From contig CANMKS010000001.1 of assembly GCA_947498645.1 (NCBI GenBank), forward strand, positions 124,001-188,000: a DNA stretch of 64,000 nucleotides, read 5' to 3'. The notes under the pieces are model-generated. The model was not told the origin of the DNA and did no database searches. It saw only the letters and a program-made list of their open reading frames with translations. The translations under genes were made by a program, and so were the position numbers. This document shows positions 9,571-19,434 of the stretch, in pieces. Position 1 is the first letter of the stretch, and each line of letters starts with the position of its first letter. The stretch comes from an uncultured Paracoccaceae bacterium. Its GTDB lineage: Bacteria > Pseudomonadota > Alphaproteobacteria > Rhodobacterales > Rhodobacteraceae.

Positions 9571-9577
9571 CAGTCTC

Positions 9578-9603
9578 GTAAGATGGATCATGATCCACCT
9601 TAC
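9578..9603. repeat. Palindromic intergenic repeat, copy A
   Basis: A 26-base palindrome with no loop: GTAAGATGGATCA followed by TGATCCACCTTAC. The single mismatch would be a G-U pair in RNA. The same motif recurs at 12211-12273, 34727-34752 and, in a longer form, 63413-63477. It lies in the gap between ctaE and surf1. Confidence 0.75.
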
Positions 9604-9615
9604 ATGTCTCATCAC

Positions 9616-10419
9616 TCAGATGCCCCAAATATACACAGCAAAGAACAGGAACAGCCAGACAACATCAACGAAGTGCCAGTACCACGCAGCGGCCTCAAAC
9701 CCGATGTGTTTCTCTGGGGTGAAGTGCCCGGCACGCACCCTCAGGTAGCAGACAAAAAGGAAGATCGTGCCGATCACCACGTGGAAGCCGTGGAACCCTG
9801 TCGCCATGAAAAAGTTCGAGAAGAACTTGTCACCGCCGAATGTCCAGTCCTGCTGGACCAGCAGATACCAGTATTCATAGGCCTGAAGTGCTGTAAACGC
9901 GATGCCAAGCACAACAGCCAGAAGCAGGCCATTGGCCACATCCTTGCGGTTGTTTTCATGCACCAAGGCATGGTGCGCCCAAGTGACTGCCATACCGGAA
10001 CACAGCAGGATCAAAGTGTTGATAAGCGGCAGGTGGAAGGCATCAACCTGATAGAATTCCGGTGCCACATATGTCGTGCCTACGTATTCTTCCATCGGAT
10101 AGATCGTATGCTTGAAGAACGACCAGAACCACGCGGCAAAGAACATCACTTCGGACATGATGAACATGATAAAGCCGTAGCGCAGGCCGATCCGCACAAC
10201 CGGCGTGTGATCGCCCACATTGCTTTCGGTCACCACGTCGGACCACCATGCATACATCACGTAAAGAACAGCGGCGAAGCCGATCAGGAACATGTAAGGA
10301 CCGGAGTTATGCATCCACAGCACTGCCCCAAAGAGCATGATAAATGCGCCCAATCCGCCAATCAAAGGCCAGATGGATGGCGGCAGAATGTGATAATCGT
10401 GGTTCTTTGCGTGCGCCAT
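9616..10419 (-). CDS. ctaE: Cytochrome c oxidase subunit III
   Basis: 267 residues, all-helical, with seven membrane segments as expected. It opens [18 protein letters not shown] and contains [32 protein letters not shown] and the closing [19 protein letters not shown] typical of aa3-type subunit III. It stabilises the catalytic core of the aa3 oxidase in the inner membrane. It lies 26 bases after ctaG. Subunit I (ctaD) is not in the window, as in other Rhodobacterales where ctaD is placed elsewhere. Confidence 0.97.
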   Translation of the reverse strand: MAHAKNHDYHILPPSIWPLIGGLGAFIMLFGAVLWMHNSGPYMFLIGFAAVLYVMYAWWSDVVTESNVGDHTPVVRIGLRYGFIMFIMSEVMFFAAWFWSFFKHTIYPMEEYVGTTYVAPEFYQVDAFHLPLINTLILLCSGMAVTWAHHALVHENNRKDVANGLLLAVVLGIAFTALQAYEYWYLLVQQDWTFGGDKFFSNFFMATGFHGFHVVIGTIFLFVCYLRVRAGHFTPEKHIGFEAAAWYWHFVDVVWLFLFFAVYIWGI

Positions 10420-10445
10420 GTGGTGCGTTCCCTATCGGCTGGTCG

Positions 10446-11060
10446 TTAGTTTGTTTCTATGCCCACCTGCGGGGCGATTGTCAAAACCTCAGGTGCAACA
10501 GAGGCCTGAATTTCGTCCTCTGGCATATCAATCTGGTAGAATGTGTAGCTGAGCGTGATGGTGTGCACATATTGCCCTTCGCGGTCGTCCACGATGGCCG
10601 GGTCCACAAAGAAGCTCACCGGCATCATCACCGTTTCACCGGGCATCAACACCTGTTCGGTAAAGCAGAAACATTCAATCTTGTCGAAGAAGGCTCCAGC
10701 CTCGTAGGGCGTTACGTTATAGGCCGCTTGCCCCGCAATTGGTACATCCAGCGGATTATGCGCCTCGTAGAATGCCAATCCGGTCTCACCGATACGAATT
10801 TCCATCTCGCGGACTTCGGGCTTGAAGGTCCAGGGCATGTCCCGTTCAAGCGAGGCATCGAAACGCACCTTGATCGTCTCATCCAGAATCACGTCGCTGC
10901 CGGTTTCGGCAACATTTGTGGCACCGCCAAATCCCGTCACGCGGCAGAACCAGTCATAAAACGGGACCGAGGCCCAGGCCAGCCCACCCATCAGGATCAC
11001 AACGGAAACTGTTTGTGCAACCGTGCGCTGCGGTCCTTGCAGGTTCGGGAACAGCTTCAT
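10446..11060 (-). CDS. ctaG: Cytochrome c oxidase assembly protein CtaG (Cox11)
   Basis: 204 residues with one N-terminal membrane helix (VAQTVSVVILMGGLAWASVPFYDWFC) and a periplasmic beta domain. The copper-binding CFCF motif is at residues 130-133 (KIECFCFTEQ). Cox11 delivers copper to the CuB centre of subunit I. YNVTPYEAGAFF and PVSFFVDP are also diagnostic. Its start overlaps the stop of the small membrane protein by four bases, so the two are translationally coupled. Confidence 0.96.
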   Translation of the reverse strand: MKLFPNLQGPQRTVAQTVSVVILMGGLAWASVPFYDWFCRVTGFGGATNVAETGSDVILDETIKVRFDASLERDMPWTFKPEVREMEIRIGETGLAFYEAHNPLDVPIAGQAAYNVTPYEAGAFFDKIECFCFTEQVLMPGETVMMPVSFFVDPAIVDDREGQYVHTITLSYTFYQIDMPEDEIQASVAPEVLTIAPQVGIETN

Positions 11061-11260
11061 TCGCTCGCCCCTTCATCGGGCACGATCTGCGGGCGCGCGA
11101 CGTGATCAAACGTCTCGAACTTGTTTGCGTCGCCCAATTGCAAGACTTTCACCACGGTCAGGCCAAAGACGATGGCAATAAATCCAATCAGCAGCAGCCC
11201 AACACCGATATTGCGCCCTTTGCGCCGTGTGTGCAGCTCATGTTCAACCTGCAATGCCAT
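11057..11260 (-). CDS. Small single-helix membrane protein of the cox operon (CoxF-like position)
   Basis: 67 residues if begun at ATG 11260 (MALQVEHELHTRRKGRNIG), or 68 from the GTG at 11263. The ctaB TGA (11260-11262) overlaps both candidate starts (GTGATG). A basic stretch HTRRKGRNIG precedes one helix (VGLLLIGFIAIVFGLTVV), and a charged tail follows. A protein of this size and layout stands between ctaB and ctaG in many alphaproteobacterial cox operons and is sometimes called CoxF. Its role in oxidase assembly is inferred from position only. Confidence 0.75.
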   Translation of the reverse strand: MALQVEHELHTRRKGRNIGVGLLLIGFIAIVFGLTVVKVLQLGDANKFETFDHVARPQIVPDEGASE

Positions 11261-12192
11261 CACCAGCCCCCAATGCCGTAAAGGCGCAGAACCGCCTCAA
11301 TCAGCAGGGCGCCGAAATGCGCAAAGAGATAATAAAGCGAGATCTTGAAGACCTTGATCTCAACCCGGTGCTTGTCTGCTTCACAGTCCACATCGGTCCG
11401 CCGCCAAATGTCATAGGCACCTTTGAGGAACCATGCATTCATCAGCACTGCAACAGCGGTGTAGAATGGCCCGCCAATCGAGGTAAAGCCAAGGCCTACG
11501 GCGACCGGCACCAGCAGCAATGTGTAGACGAGAATATGATTGCGTGTTGTGTCCCGCCCATGCGTTTCGGTCAGCATTGGGATACCGGCATTGCCGTAGT
11601 CTGACTTTACAAAAAGCGCCAGCGCCCAGAAATGCGGTGGTGTCCACATGAAGATCAGCGCAAACATCAGCACACTTTCGATGCTGACCCCACCGGTCGC
11701 CACAGCCCAGCCGATCATCGGAGGGAACGCACCCGCTGCACCACCGATCACGATGTTTTGCGGCGTCGCCCGTTTCAGCCACATCGAGTAGACCACCGCA
11801 TAGAATACGATGGTAAAGGCCAGCAGGAATGCGGCCAGCAAATTCGCAGCAAGGGCAAGCAACACAATTGCAAAACCAGAGAGCGCAAGCCCAATGCCCA
11901 GCGCCTCACCGGGTTGCACCCGGCCCGAAGGGATCGGACGCCCGACAGTACGCTTCATCTTGGCGTCGATATCCGCGTCCCACCACATGTTGAGCGCACC
12001 CGAGGCACCCGCCCCCACAGCGATACACAAGATCGCCACGAAACCGATAAACGGATGCACAGGTACAGGCGCCACAAGCAACCCGACAAGCGCGGTGAAC
12101 ACAACAAGCGACATCACACGTGGCTTCAGCAGGGCGAAATAATCGCCCATGCTGGCCTCATATGTGTTTTCAGAAACGCTCAGATCGCTCAT
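11260..12192 (-). CDS. ctaB: Protohaem IX farnesyltransferase (haem O synthase)
   Basis: 310 residues of the UbiA prenyltransferase fold with about nine membrane helices. The prenyl-diphosphate site is NMWWDADIDAKMKRTVGRP, with N68, D72 and D76. It adds farnesyl to haem b, making haem O, the precursor of haem A for the oxidase encoded around it. It is separated from ctaC by an 84-base gap filled by two palindromic repeats. The stop overlaps the start of the next small gene. Confidence 0.96.
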   Translation of the reverse strand: MSDLSVSENTYEASMGDYFALLKPRVMSLVVFTALVGLLVAPVPVHPFIGFVAILCIAVGAGASGALNMWWDADIDAKMKRTVGRPIPSGRVQPGEALGIGLALSGFAIVLLALAANLLAAFLLAFTIVFYAVVYSMWLKRATPQNIVIGGAAGAFPPMIGWAVATGGVSIESVLMFALIFMWTPPHFWALALFVKSDYGNAGIPMLTETHGRDTTRNHILVYTLLLVPVAVGLGFTSIGGPFYTAVAVLMNAWFLKGAYDIWRRTDVDCEADKHRVEIKVFKISLYYLFAHFGALLIEAVLRLYGIGGW

Positions 12193-12210
12193 GCGGGACC
12201 TTTGGATCAG

Positions 12211-12273
12211 GGTGGGTTCAAACCCACCTTACGTAAAAACAGCTGTTGTAAGGTGGATCCTGATCCACCCTAC
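12211..12273. repeat. Palindromic intergenic repeat, copies B1 and B2
   Basis: Two adjacent palindromes fill most of the ctaC-ctaB gap. B1 is GGTGGGTT-CA-AACCCACC at 12211-12228, trailed by TTAC. B2 is GTAAGGTGGATCC at 12248-12260 followed by TGATCCACCCTAC at 12261-12273. They could fold separately, or pair with each other through TTAC/GTAA and the GGTGG/CCACC cores. Same family as the copies at 9578, 34727 and 63413. Confidence 0.75.
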
Positions 12274-12276
12274 CCA

Positions 12277-13101
12277 TTAGGACGTGCCTTTGGCCTCGGC
12301 CAGCCATGCGTCATATGTTTCTTGGCTCACAACCTTCACAGTGATCGGCATATAGGCGTGGTCTTTGCCGCAAAGCTCGGAACATTGCCCGAAATAGATA
12401 CCTTCCTGCTCTACCGAGAACCACAGCTCGGCCAGACGACCGGGCACCGCGTCCTGCTTTACGCCAAAGGCTGGGATGGTCCATGCGTGGATCACATCCG
12501 CACCCGTTACCTGCATCACAATCGTCGTATCAACAGGCACGATCACGGCGGTGTCGGTGGCCAGCAGGTATTCATCTTGGCTATAGCCAAAATCTTCCAG
12601 TTCGTCGCGCGCCAGCAAGTAGCTTTCGAATTCAACGCCTTCGTCCACATACTCGTAGCCCCAGAACCACTGGTAGCCGGTCACCTTAATGGTGATATCA
12701 GCCTCTGGGATTTCCTGCTGCTTGAAGAGCACAGGCAATGAAAACGCACCAATAAAGACCAAAATGACAACCGGCACGACAGTCCACGCCACCTCTAGCG
12801 GCGAGTTATGGGTGAATGTCGCAGGTGTCGGCTGCTTTTTGTGGTTGTAGCGGATCACAACCCAGGCCATCAGACCGGTGACGAAAAGCGTGATGATCGT
12901 GATAATCACCAACAGCATGTTGTCCAGCCAATGCACATCGCGCGCCAGCTCTGTCACGGCAGGCTGAAAACTTGTTGCGCCATCGACCGGGCGACCAATG
13001 ATTTCAAGCTCTTGATCGATATCCTGGGCGCTTGCTGCTGTGCCTGCCATCAGAAAGCCAGCCGTTGTCCAAAGCGAGGGTGCGAAGTTCTTCAAACGCA
13101 T
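12277..13101 (-). CDS. ctaC: Cytochrome c oxidase subunit II
   Basis: 274 residues. A signal peptide ([18 protein letters not shown]) is followed by two membrane helices and a cupredoxin domain. The CuA site is complete: [14 protein letters not shown] supplies the first histidine, and [15 protein letters not shown] supplies C240, C244, H248 and M251. YQWFWGYEY is the aromatic electron-entry segment. It accepts electrons from cytochrome c. It is the first gene of the oxidase string and is divergent from tldD across 180 bases. Confidence 0.97.
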   Translation of the reverse strand: MRLKNFAPSLWTTAGFLMAGTAASAQDIDQELEIIGRPVDGATSFQPAVTELARDVHWLDNMLLVIITIITLFVTGLMAWVVIRYNHKKQPTPATFTHNSPLEVAWTVVPVVILVFIGAFSLPVLFKQQEIPEADITIKVTGYQWFWGYEYVDEGVEFESYLLARDELEDFGYSQDEYLLATDTAVIVPVDTTIVMQVTGADVIHAWTIPAFGVKQDAVPGRLAELWFSVEQEGIYFGQCSELCGKDHAYMPITVKVVSQETYDAWLAEAKGTS

Positions 13102-13281
13102 ATTCTAACCTATCATGCTTGCGCCGTGTGGCGTAGATCCCTGATAGCAACACCGGTGGTATTGCAGGAATCCTATTGAGTTTGAACGATCATGTCCCAT
13201 ATCCTGACGGACAACTCAAGAACTGCGATTGCGGCAAACAGACGCTTTCTGCATTAAATCATCGTTATCAGAGGAAAATGC

Positions 13282-14703
13282 ATGTCTGCCGATCCATTCC
13301 GCCCGTTTGAGACAAATCTGGATCAGGATCGCGCTCTTGCGCTCCTGCAAGAAGCCACAGCCGGTGCTGACGATGGCGAGTTGTTCCTTGAGCGCCGCAA
13401 ATCCGAGGTGATCTCTTTTGATGATGGCCGCGTCAAGACCGCGAGTTTTGATGCCTCCGAGGGGTTTGGCCTGCGCGCTGTGCGTGGAGAGACCGCAGGC
13501 TATGCGCATTCGACCACCATCGACGAACACGCCCTCAAACGCGCAGTCGCGACGACCCGTCTGGCGGTGGGTGACGGTGGCGGGGTAATGGCCGATGCGC
13601 CTGTCCGCACCAATCAAAAGCTTTATTCAGACAAAGACCCGATGGCGCAAGCCAGTTTTCCGGCCAAAATCGATCTGCTCAAGGACATTGACGCCTTTGC
13701 CCGCGCGCTCGATCCCCGCGTTGTTCAGGTGTCTGCAACTGTTGCCGCATCCCATCAGGAGGTGCTGATCCTGCGCCCCGAAGGCACATTGGTCACAGAC
13801 ACCCGCCCGATGTCACGCCTCAACATCAGCGTCATTGTCGAAGACAACGGCAAACGAGAAAGTGGTGGCATGGGTGGCGGCGGACGTGCGGGCCTGATCG
13901 GTTTGATCGGGCGCGACCATTGGGAGCCCGTGGCCCGAGAAGCACTGCGCATTGCCCTTGTCAATCTTGACGCAGAGCCCGCCCCGGCAGGCGTGATGGA
14001 CGTCGTCCTTGGGCCCGGATGGCCCGGTATTTTGTTGCACGAGGCGATTGGGCATGGCCTTGAAGGGGATTTCAACCGCAAAGGCTCCAGCGCTTTTGCT
14101 GGGTTGATGGGGCAGCAGATTGCCGCAAAGGGCGTAACTGTTCTGGATGATGGCACGATCCCTGATCGGCGCGGGTCAATCACGGTCGATGATGAAGGCA
14201 CCCCCAGCGCCAGGAACACGCTGATCGAAGATGGCGTTCTTGTGGGCTACATGCAGGACCGCCAGAACGCCCGCCTGATGGGCGTGGCCCCGACCGGCAA
14301 TGGCCGTCGCGAAAGCTTTGCCCATGCGCCGATGCCGCGCATGACGAACACCTATATGTTGGCGGGCGATGCCGCCCCCGAAGCGCTGGTCGCGGACCTC
14401 AAGGACGGTATCTATGCGGTGGGCTTTGGTGGTGGTCAGGTGGATATCACCAACGGCAAGTTCGTCTTTAGCTGCACCGAAGCCTACCGCGTCAAAGACG
14501 GCGTCGTTGGTGCCCCTGTCAAAGGGGCGACGCTGATCGGTGATGGGGCAACCGCGCTGAAACAAATCCGCGGGATCGGCAACGATCTGGCCCTTGATCC
14601 CGGCATCGGCAATTGTGGCAAAGCGGGCCAGTGGGTGCCTGTGGGTGTGGGCCAACCCAGCCTGATGATCGGCGGGCTGACCGTCGGCGGTGCTGGAGTC
14701 TGA
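13282..14703 (+). CDS. tldD: TldD metallopeptidase (PmbA/TldA family)
   Basis: 473 residues. The metal motif HEAIGH (residues 253-258, in GILLHEAIGHGLEGD) marks the TldD subunit, the catalytic partner of TldE/PmbA. GFGLRAVRGETAGYAHST and YMQDRQNARLMG are conserved family blocks. The TldD/TldE complex degrades unfolded peptides and matures some ribosomally made peptides, and it was first noted as affecting DNA gyrase toxins. The ATG follows GAGGAAAATGC. The partner gene tldE is not in this window. Confidence 0.95.
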   Translation: MSADPFRPFETNLDQDRALALLQEATAGADDGELFLERRKSEVISFDDGRVKTASFDASEGFGLRAVRGETAGYAHSTTIDEHALKRAVATTRLAVGDGGGVMADAPVRTNQKLYSDKDPMAQASFPAKIDLLKDIDAFARALDPRVVQVSATVAASHQEVLILRPEGTLVTDTRPMSRLNISVIVEDNGKRESGGMGGGGRAGLIGLIGRDHWEPVAREALRIALVNLDAEPAPAGVMDVVLGPGWPGILLHEAIGHGLEGDFNRKGSSAFAGLMGQQIAAKGVTVLDDGTIPDRRGSITVDDEGTPSARNTLIEDGVLVGYMQDRQNARLMGVAPTGNGRRESFAHAPMPRMTNTYMLAGDAAPEALVADLKDGIYAVGFGGGQVDITNGKFVFSCTEAYRVKDGVVGAPVKGATLIGDGATALKQIRGIGNDLALDPGIGNCGKAGQWVPVGVGQPSLMIGGLTVGGAGV

Positions 14704-14811
14704 ACCGGCGCATGCCAAAGAGAAATGATCTGCCAATAAATCAGATTTGATTCATATCTCGTTAACTCCGACCCATTAACCCTGAAAAGGCAATATGGCG
14801 GAGCCTTCGGG

Positions 14812-15945
14812 ATGACTGAACAAGATGATTCTTCCCACCCCCCCCTTCTCTACCGAACGGGGGAAGATGACACAGTTGACCGGCTTCGCCTATTGCGCTC
14901 TCGTCGGGTTGGCATTGCGACCTTTCGGCGGCTGATGGCAGAACATGGCTCTGCGGCGGCGGCATTGGATGCGCTTCCGCAGGTGGCAAAGGCCGCTGGC
15001 GTCAGTGACTACAGCATCTGCCCCGAAGGCGTTGTGCATGCCGAACTCAAGGCAGGCAAAGCGGCACGCGCACGGCTGTTGACAGAAGCCTTACCAGATT
15101 ATCCAGCCGCCCTTCGCGACATGTCTGATGCACCACCGTTTATTTGGGCACTTGGCGACGTGGCCCTGCTGCAAAAACCGATGGTCGCGTTGGTTGGCGC
15201 ACGCAATGCATCCTCACTGGGAACACGCATGGCCAAACGCATGGCAGAGGATCTTTCTGCGGCAGGTTACGTCGTGGTGTCCGGCCTGGCGCGCGGGATT
15301 GACGCAGCTGCACATCTCGGCGCTCTCAAGGGCGGAACCGTCGCTGTGCAAGCGGGTGGCGTCGATGTGATCTATCCCACCGAGAACGCGGAACTGGCGC
15401 ATGACATTGCGCGCTCTGGCCTGCGCGTTTCTGAAATGGCGATGGGCCTGCAACCGCAGGCGCGCCATTTCCCCGCACGCAACAGAATTATCTCTGGCCT
15501 TGCCATGTCCGTTGTTGTGGTCGAGGCGGCGGGCAAGTCCGGTAGCCTGATCACCGCCCGCAATGCCCTTGATCAAGGGCGCGATGTGCTGGCCGTGCCG
15601 GGACATCCGTTTGATGCGCGCGCAGCCGGATGCAACATGCTGATCCGGGACGGTGCGACCCTTGTCCGGAATGCACAAGACGTCATTGATTCACTGCAAC
15701 CTGTTGCGGAACCTGTACCGGAGCTGCCCCTCGTTCCACCGACCAAGCCCAAGCGCAGCCTGCGCGACACTGCTGCATTGCACGATGAAATCCTGTCGCG
15801 GCTTGGCCCGGCCCCTATCGCCGAAGATCAACTGTTGCGCGATCTGCGGGCCAGTGCGACAGATGCAGCGCCAGCCCTGGTTGACCTTGAACTTGACGGG
15901 AAAATTGCGCGGCAAGCGGGCGGGCTATTGGCCGGGGTGTCCTGA
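14812..15945 (+). CDS. dprA: DNA processing protein DprA
   Basis: 377 residues with an N-terminal SAM-like region (LRLLRSRRVGIATFRRLMAE), the central Rossmann fold that binds single-stranded DNA (VALVGARNASSLG, GLARGIDAAAHLGAL, PARNRIISGLA, SGSLITARNALDQGRDVLAVPGHP) and a C-terminal winged helix (LHDEILSRLGPAPIAEDQL). DprA protects incoming single strands and loads RecA during transformation. Of natural transformation genes only this one is in the window. A common alphaproteobacterial order is dprA-topA, seen here with 104 bases between. Confidence 0.95.
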   Translation: MTEQDDSSHPPLLYRTGEDDTVDRLRLLRSRRVGIATFRRLMAEHGSAAAALDALPQVAKAAGVSDYSICPEGVVHAELKAGKAARARLLTEALPDYPAALRDMSDAPPFIWALGDVALLQKPMVALVGARNASSLGTRMAKRMAEDLSAAGYVVVSGLARGIDAAAHLGALKGGTVAVQAGGVDVIYPTENAELAHDIARSGLRVSEMAMGLQPQARHFPARNRIISGLAMSVVVVEAAGKSGSLITARNALDQGRDVLAVPGHPFDARAAGCNMLIRDGATLVRNAQDVIDSLQPVAEPVPELPLVPPTKPKRSLRDTAALHDEILSRLGPAPIAEDQLLRDLRASATDAAPALVDLELDGKIARQAGGLLAGVS

Positions 15946-16049
15946 AAACTGCGGGAAATCACCCGACAAAATTCCCCGCATTGACATTTCGCAGACAGAC
16001 GCCACATCTTGCGCGACCAAAGCGCCCGTATTGTCTGAAAAGGATTCCC

Positions 16050-18644
16050 ATGCCCGTTGTTGTCGTCGAATCCCCGGCCAAGGCCAAGAAAATCAACGGT
16101 TATCTCGGCAAGGGTTATACTGTTCTGGCCTCATACGGTCACGTGCGCGACCTGCCGCCCAAGGATGGATCGGTCCTGCCCGACGATGATTTCGACATGA
16201 AGTGGGAGATCGCATCGGACAGCAAAAAGCACATCAAGGCGATTGTTGATGCGCTGAAAAACGACAACGAACTGATCCTGGCCACCGACCCCGACCGCGA
16301 GGGCGAGGCAATTTCCTGGCACTTGACTGAGGCGTTGACCGCCAAGAAAGCGATCAAGAAAGACACGCCGGTCAGCCGGGTTGTTTTTAACGCGATCACA
16401 AAGTCGGCCGTTACTGACGCGATGGCAAACCCGCGCCAAGTGGACGAACCGCTGGTCGAGGCTTATCTGGCCCGCCGCGCCCTCGACTATCTTGTTGGTT
16501 TCAATCTTTCACCCGTTTTGTGGCGCAAGCTCCCCGGTGCGAAATCTGCGGGCCGCGTGCAGTCCGTCTGCCTGCGCATCATTGTTGAACGCGAAATGGA
16601 AATCGAAGCGTTCCGCACTCAGGAATACTGGACCGTCAAGGCGCAGCTGCAGTCCCCTCGCGGTCAGACATTTGAAGCGCGGCTGACGACGCTGGCAGGT
16701 AAAAAGCTTGATAAATTCGACCTTGGCAACGAAACGCAGGCCGAAATGGCCGTGCAGGCGATCAGTTCACGCGATCTGGTCATCAAATCGGTCGAAGCGA
16801 AACCCGCAACCCGCAACCCATCGCCCCCCTTCATGACCTCGACCCTGCAACAAGAGGCAAGCCGCAAGTTCGGTATGGGCGCGCGCCAGACGATGTCAGT
16901 CGCCCAGCGTCTCTATGAGGCGGGCCTTATTACCTACATGCGGACAGACGGCATCGACATGGCACCCGAAGCGGTGGCCGAAGCCCGTGCAGCCATAAAG
17001 GCCAAATTCGGCGACAGCTATCTGCCCGATCAGCCGCGCATCTATAAAAACAAGGCCAAGAACGCGCAGGAAGCGCACGAATGTATCCGCCCGACAGAAA
17101 TGTCGGTCAGCACAGAAGACGCCAAAATCGCCGATAGCGATCAGCGCAAACTTTATGACCTGATCTACAAGCGTACCATGGCCAGCCAGATGGCCGCCGC
17201 CAAGCTGGAACGCACGGTCGTTGATATCGCCAGCGCCGACGAACAGGTCGTGCTGCGGGCCAATGGTCAGGTGATGGTTTTTGACGGGTTCATTGCGATC
17301 TATGAAGAAGGCAAAGACGACGCGGTTGTGGATGACGATGACAAGCGCCTGCCCCAACTGGCGCAAGGCGAAAAAGCCGAGAAGCAATCAGTCGATCCCG
17401 AACAGCATTTCACCCAGCCACCGCCACGCTATACCGAGGCGACGCTGGTCAAACGCATGGAAGAACTTGGTATTGGTCGCCCGTCGACCTATGCGTCCAT
17501 CGTCACAACCATTCAGGATCGCGGCTATGTTGAAAAAGACAAGAACCGCCTGATCCCACAGGACAAGGGCCGTTTGGTCACGGCCTTCCTGACCAATTAC
17601 TTCCGCAAGTATATCGGGTATGATTTTACCGCTGATCTGGAAAATCAGTTGGATGAGGTCAGCGCGGGCAACGCGGACTATAAGAAGGTCCTTGGCCAAT
17701 TCTGGCGCGATTTTTCTGCCGCGATTGCGGAAACCGCCGATCTGCGGATCACCGAGGTGCTGGAAAAGATCAATGATGTGCTGGAACCGCATCTGTTCCC
17801 GCCAACCGAGGATGGCAGCGACCCGCGGCTATGCCCCAACTGCGGCGCTGGCCGTTTGTCGATGCGCACGGCCCGGTCTGGTGGGGCGTTTATCGGCTGT
17901 TCCAACTATCCCGAGTGCCGTTACACCCGGCCCTTCGGCCCGCCCAACCCAGAAGCCGAAGCCTCGGCCATTCCGCCAGAAGGCAAGTTGCTGGGCACCG
18001 ATAACGGGGATGAGATTCGGATCTTCAAAGGGCGCTTTGGCCCCTACGCTCAGCGCGGCGCAGTGACCGAAGACAACAAGAAACCACCACGCCAAGGTGT
18101 CCCGGAAGGCTGGGAGCCGGAAGAGGTGACGCTTGATCAGGCGCTCAAACTGCTGGAACTGCCGCGCGAAATCGGACCCCATCCAGAAGACGGCGTGATG
18201 GTTTGGGCGAACCTTGGGCGCTACGGTCCTTACCTGAAACACGCCGAAAGCACATCACACCGTGGCGGCACCAACGCGAACCTTGAAAGTATAGATGAGG
18301 TCTGGACCGTCGGCATGAATCGCGCTGTACAGCTATTGGCCGAAAAGGTCGCATCACGCGGGCAACGCGGCAAAGCCGCTGTGCCGATCCATGAGTTGGG
18401 TGAACACCCCGAGGCCGGCGGCCCCGTCAATATCTATGACGGCAAATACGGGCCTTATGTGAAATGGGAAAAGATCAACGCCACGATCCCCGACACGATT
18501 GCCCCCGCTGAACTGACAATGGCGCAGGCGGTACATCTGATTGATGAACGGGCCGAGAAGGCGGGCAAGAAGAAACCTGCGCGCAAAAAGGCGCCGGCAA
18601 AGAAAAAACCCGCCGCGAAAAAGAAGGCCGCAGCAAAGAAGTAG
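16050..18644 (+). CDS. topA: DNA topoisomerase I
   Basis: 864 residues from ATG 16050 (MPVVVVESPAKAKKINGYLG). An in-frame ATG at 15981 would add 23 unconserved residues. The Toprim domain has VVESPAKAK and ATDPDREGEAISWHL. The active-site tyrosine is Y296 in LITYMRTDGI. After the core comes one four-cysteine zinc motif (CPNCGAGRLSM...GCSNYPEC) and topoisomerase C-terminal repeats (GRFGPYAQRG, GRYGPYLKH, GKYGPYVKW). The last 35 residues are almost all Lys, Ala and Pro, a basic tail seen in alphaproteobacterial TopA. It relaxes negative supercoils. Confidence 0.97.
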   Translation: MPVVVVESPAKAKKINGYLGKGYTVLASYGHVRDLPPKDGSVLPDDDFDMKWEIASDSKKHIKAIVDALKNDNELILATDPDREGEAISWHLTEALTAKKAIKKDTPVSRVVFNAITKSAVTDAMANPRQVDEPLVEAYLARRALDYLVGFNLSPVLWRKLPGAKSAGRVQSVCLRIIVEREMEIEAFRTQEYWTVKAQLQSPRGQTFEARLTTLAGKKLDKFDLGNETQAEMAVQAISSRDLVIKSVEAKPATRNPSPPFMTSTLQQEASRKFGMGARQTMSVAQRLYEAGLITYMRTDGIDMAPEAVAEARAAIKAKFGDSYLPDQPRIYKNKAKNAQEAHECIRPTEMSVSTEDAKIADSDQRKLYDLIYKRTMASQMAAAKLERTVVDIASADEQVVLRANGQVMVFDGFIAIYEEGKDDAVVDDDDKRLPQLAQGEKAEKQSVDPEQHFTQPPPRYTEATLVKRMEELGIGRPSTYASIVTTIQDRGYVEKDKNRLIPQDKGRLVTAFLTNYFRKYIGYDFTADLENQLDEVSAGNADYKKVLGQFWRDFSAAIAETADLRITEVLEKINDVLEPHLFPPTEDGSDPRLCPNCGAGRLSMRTARSGGAFIGCSNYPECRYTRPFGPPNPEAEASAIPPEGKLLGTDNGDEIRIFKGRFGPYAQRGAVTEDNKKPPRQGVPEGWEPEEVTLDQALKLLELPREIGPHPEDGVMVWANLGRYGPYLKHAESTSHRGGTNANLESIDEVWTVGMNRAVQLLAEKVASRGQRGKAAVPIHELGEHPEAGGPVNIYDGKYGPYVKWEKINATIPDTIAPAELTMAQAVHLIDERAEKAGKKKPARKKAPAKKKPAAKKKAAAKK

Positions 18645-18729
18645 CGACGCTGCCGCTGCAATGCGGCATTTCGTTGACTCTCTCGCAACGTAGCGCCACA
18701 ACTTGCCCAAAGTACCCGGAGGGCAAGCA

Positions 18730-19434
18730 ATGAAAAAGATTTACCCAAACGCGGCCGCCGCACTTGATGGGCTGCTGCACGATGGCATGTTTATTGCTGC
18801 AGGCGGCTTCGGCCTCTGCGGTATTCCTGAACTGCTGTTGGGCGCCATCAAGGACGCGGGCACCAAGGATTTGACCTTTGCCTCTAACAACGCAGGCGTT
18901 GATGACTTTGGCATCGGCATCCTGTTGCAGACCCGGCAGGTCAAGAAAATGATCAGCTCTTACGTGGGTGAAAACGCCGAATTCATGCGCCAGTATCTGT
19001 CGGGCGAACTTGAATTGGAGTTCAACCCCCAAGGCACATTGGCCGAGCGTATGCGCGCCGGTGGCTGCGGCATCCCTGGTTTCTATACCAAGACCGGCGT
19101 GGGCACCGTGATCGCCGATGGCAAGGAACATAAAGACTTCAACGGCAAAACCTACATCATGGAGGAAGGCATCTTTGCCGATCTGGCCATCGTGAAGGCA
19201 TGGAAGGCGGATGAGACAGGCAACCTGATTTTCCGCAAAACCGCCCGCAACTTTAACCCGCCCGCCGCCATGTGCGGCAAAACCTGTGTGGTTGAAGTGG
19301 AAGAGATCGTGCCGACGGGCAGCCTTGACCCTGACAAAATCCACCTGCCGGGGATTTATGTGCACCGCATTATTCAAGGGACGCATGAAAAGCGGATCGA
19401 ACAGCGCACGACGCGCAAGCGGGAGGACGCATAA
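18730..19434 (+). CDS. scoA: 3-oxoacid CoA-transferase subunit A
   Basis: 234 residues from ATG 18730 ([20 protein letters not shown]), chosen because CGGAGGG lies eight bases upstream. An upstream in-frame start at 18703 has no such site. [16 protein letters not shown] is the CoA-transferase family I A-subunit signature. With subunit B it moves CoA between succinyl-CoA and acetoacetate or another 3-oxoacid. The stop and the scoB start share a base (TAATG), as expected for subunits needed in equal amounts. Confidence 0.95.
   Translation: MKKIYPNAAAALDGLLHDGMFIAAGGFGLCGIPELLLGAIKDAGTKDLTFASNNAGVDDFGIGILLQTRQVKKMISSYVGENAEFMRQYLSGELELEFNPQGTLAERMRAGGCGIPGFYTKTGVGTVIADGKEHKDFNGKTYIMEEGIFADLAIVKAWKADETGNLIFRKTARNFNPPAAMCGKTCVVEVEEIVPTGSLDPDKIHLPGIYVHRIIQGTHEKRIEQRTTRKREDA

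Noticed and set aside
11632..12741. Long open frame on the plus strand opposite ctaB and ctaC
   Set aside because: It is antisense to two clearly conserved genes, rich in His, Arg and Gln, and has no recognisable domain. Such frames are common opposite GC-rich genes.
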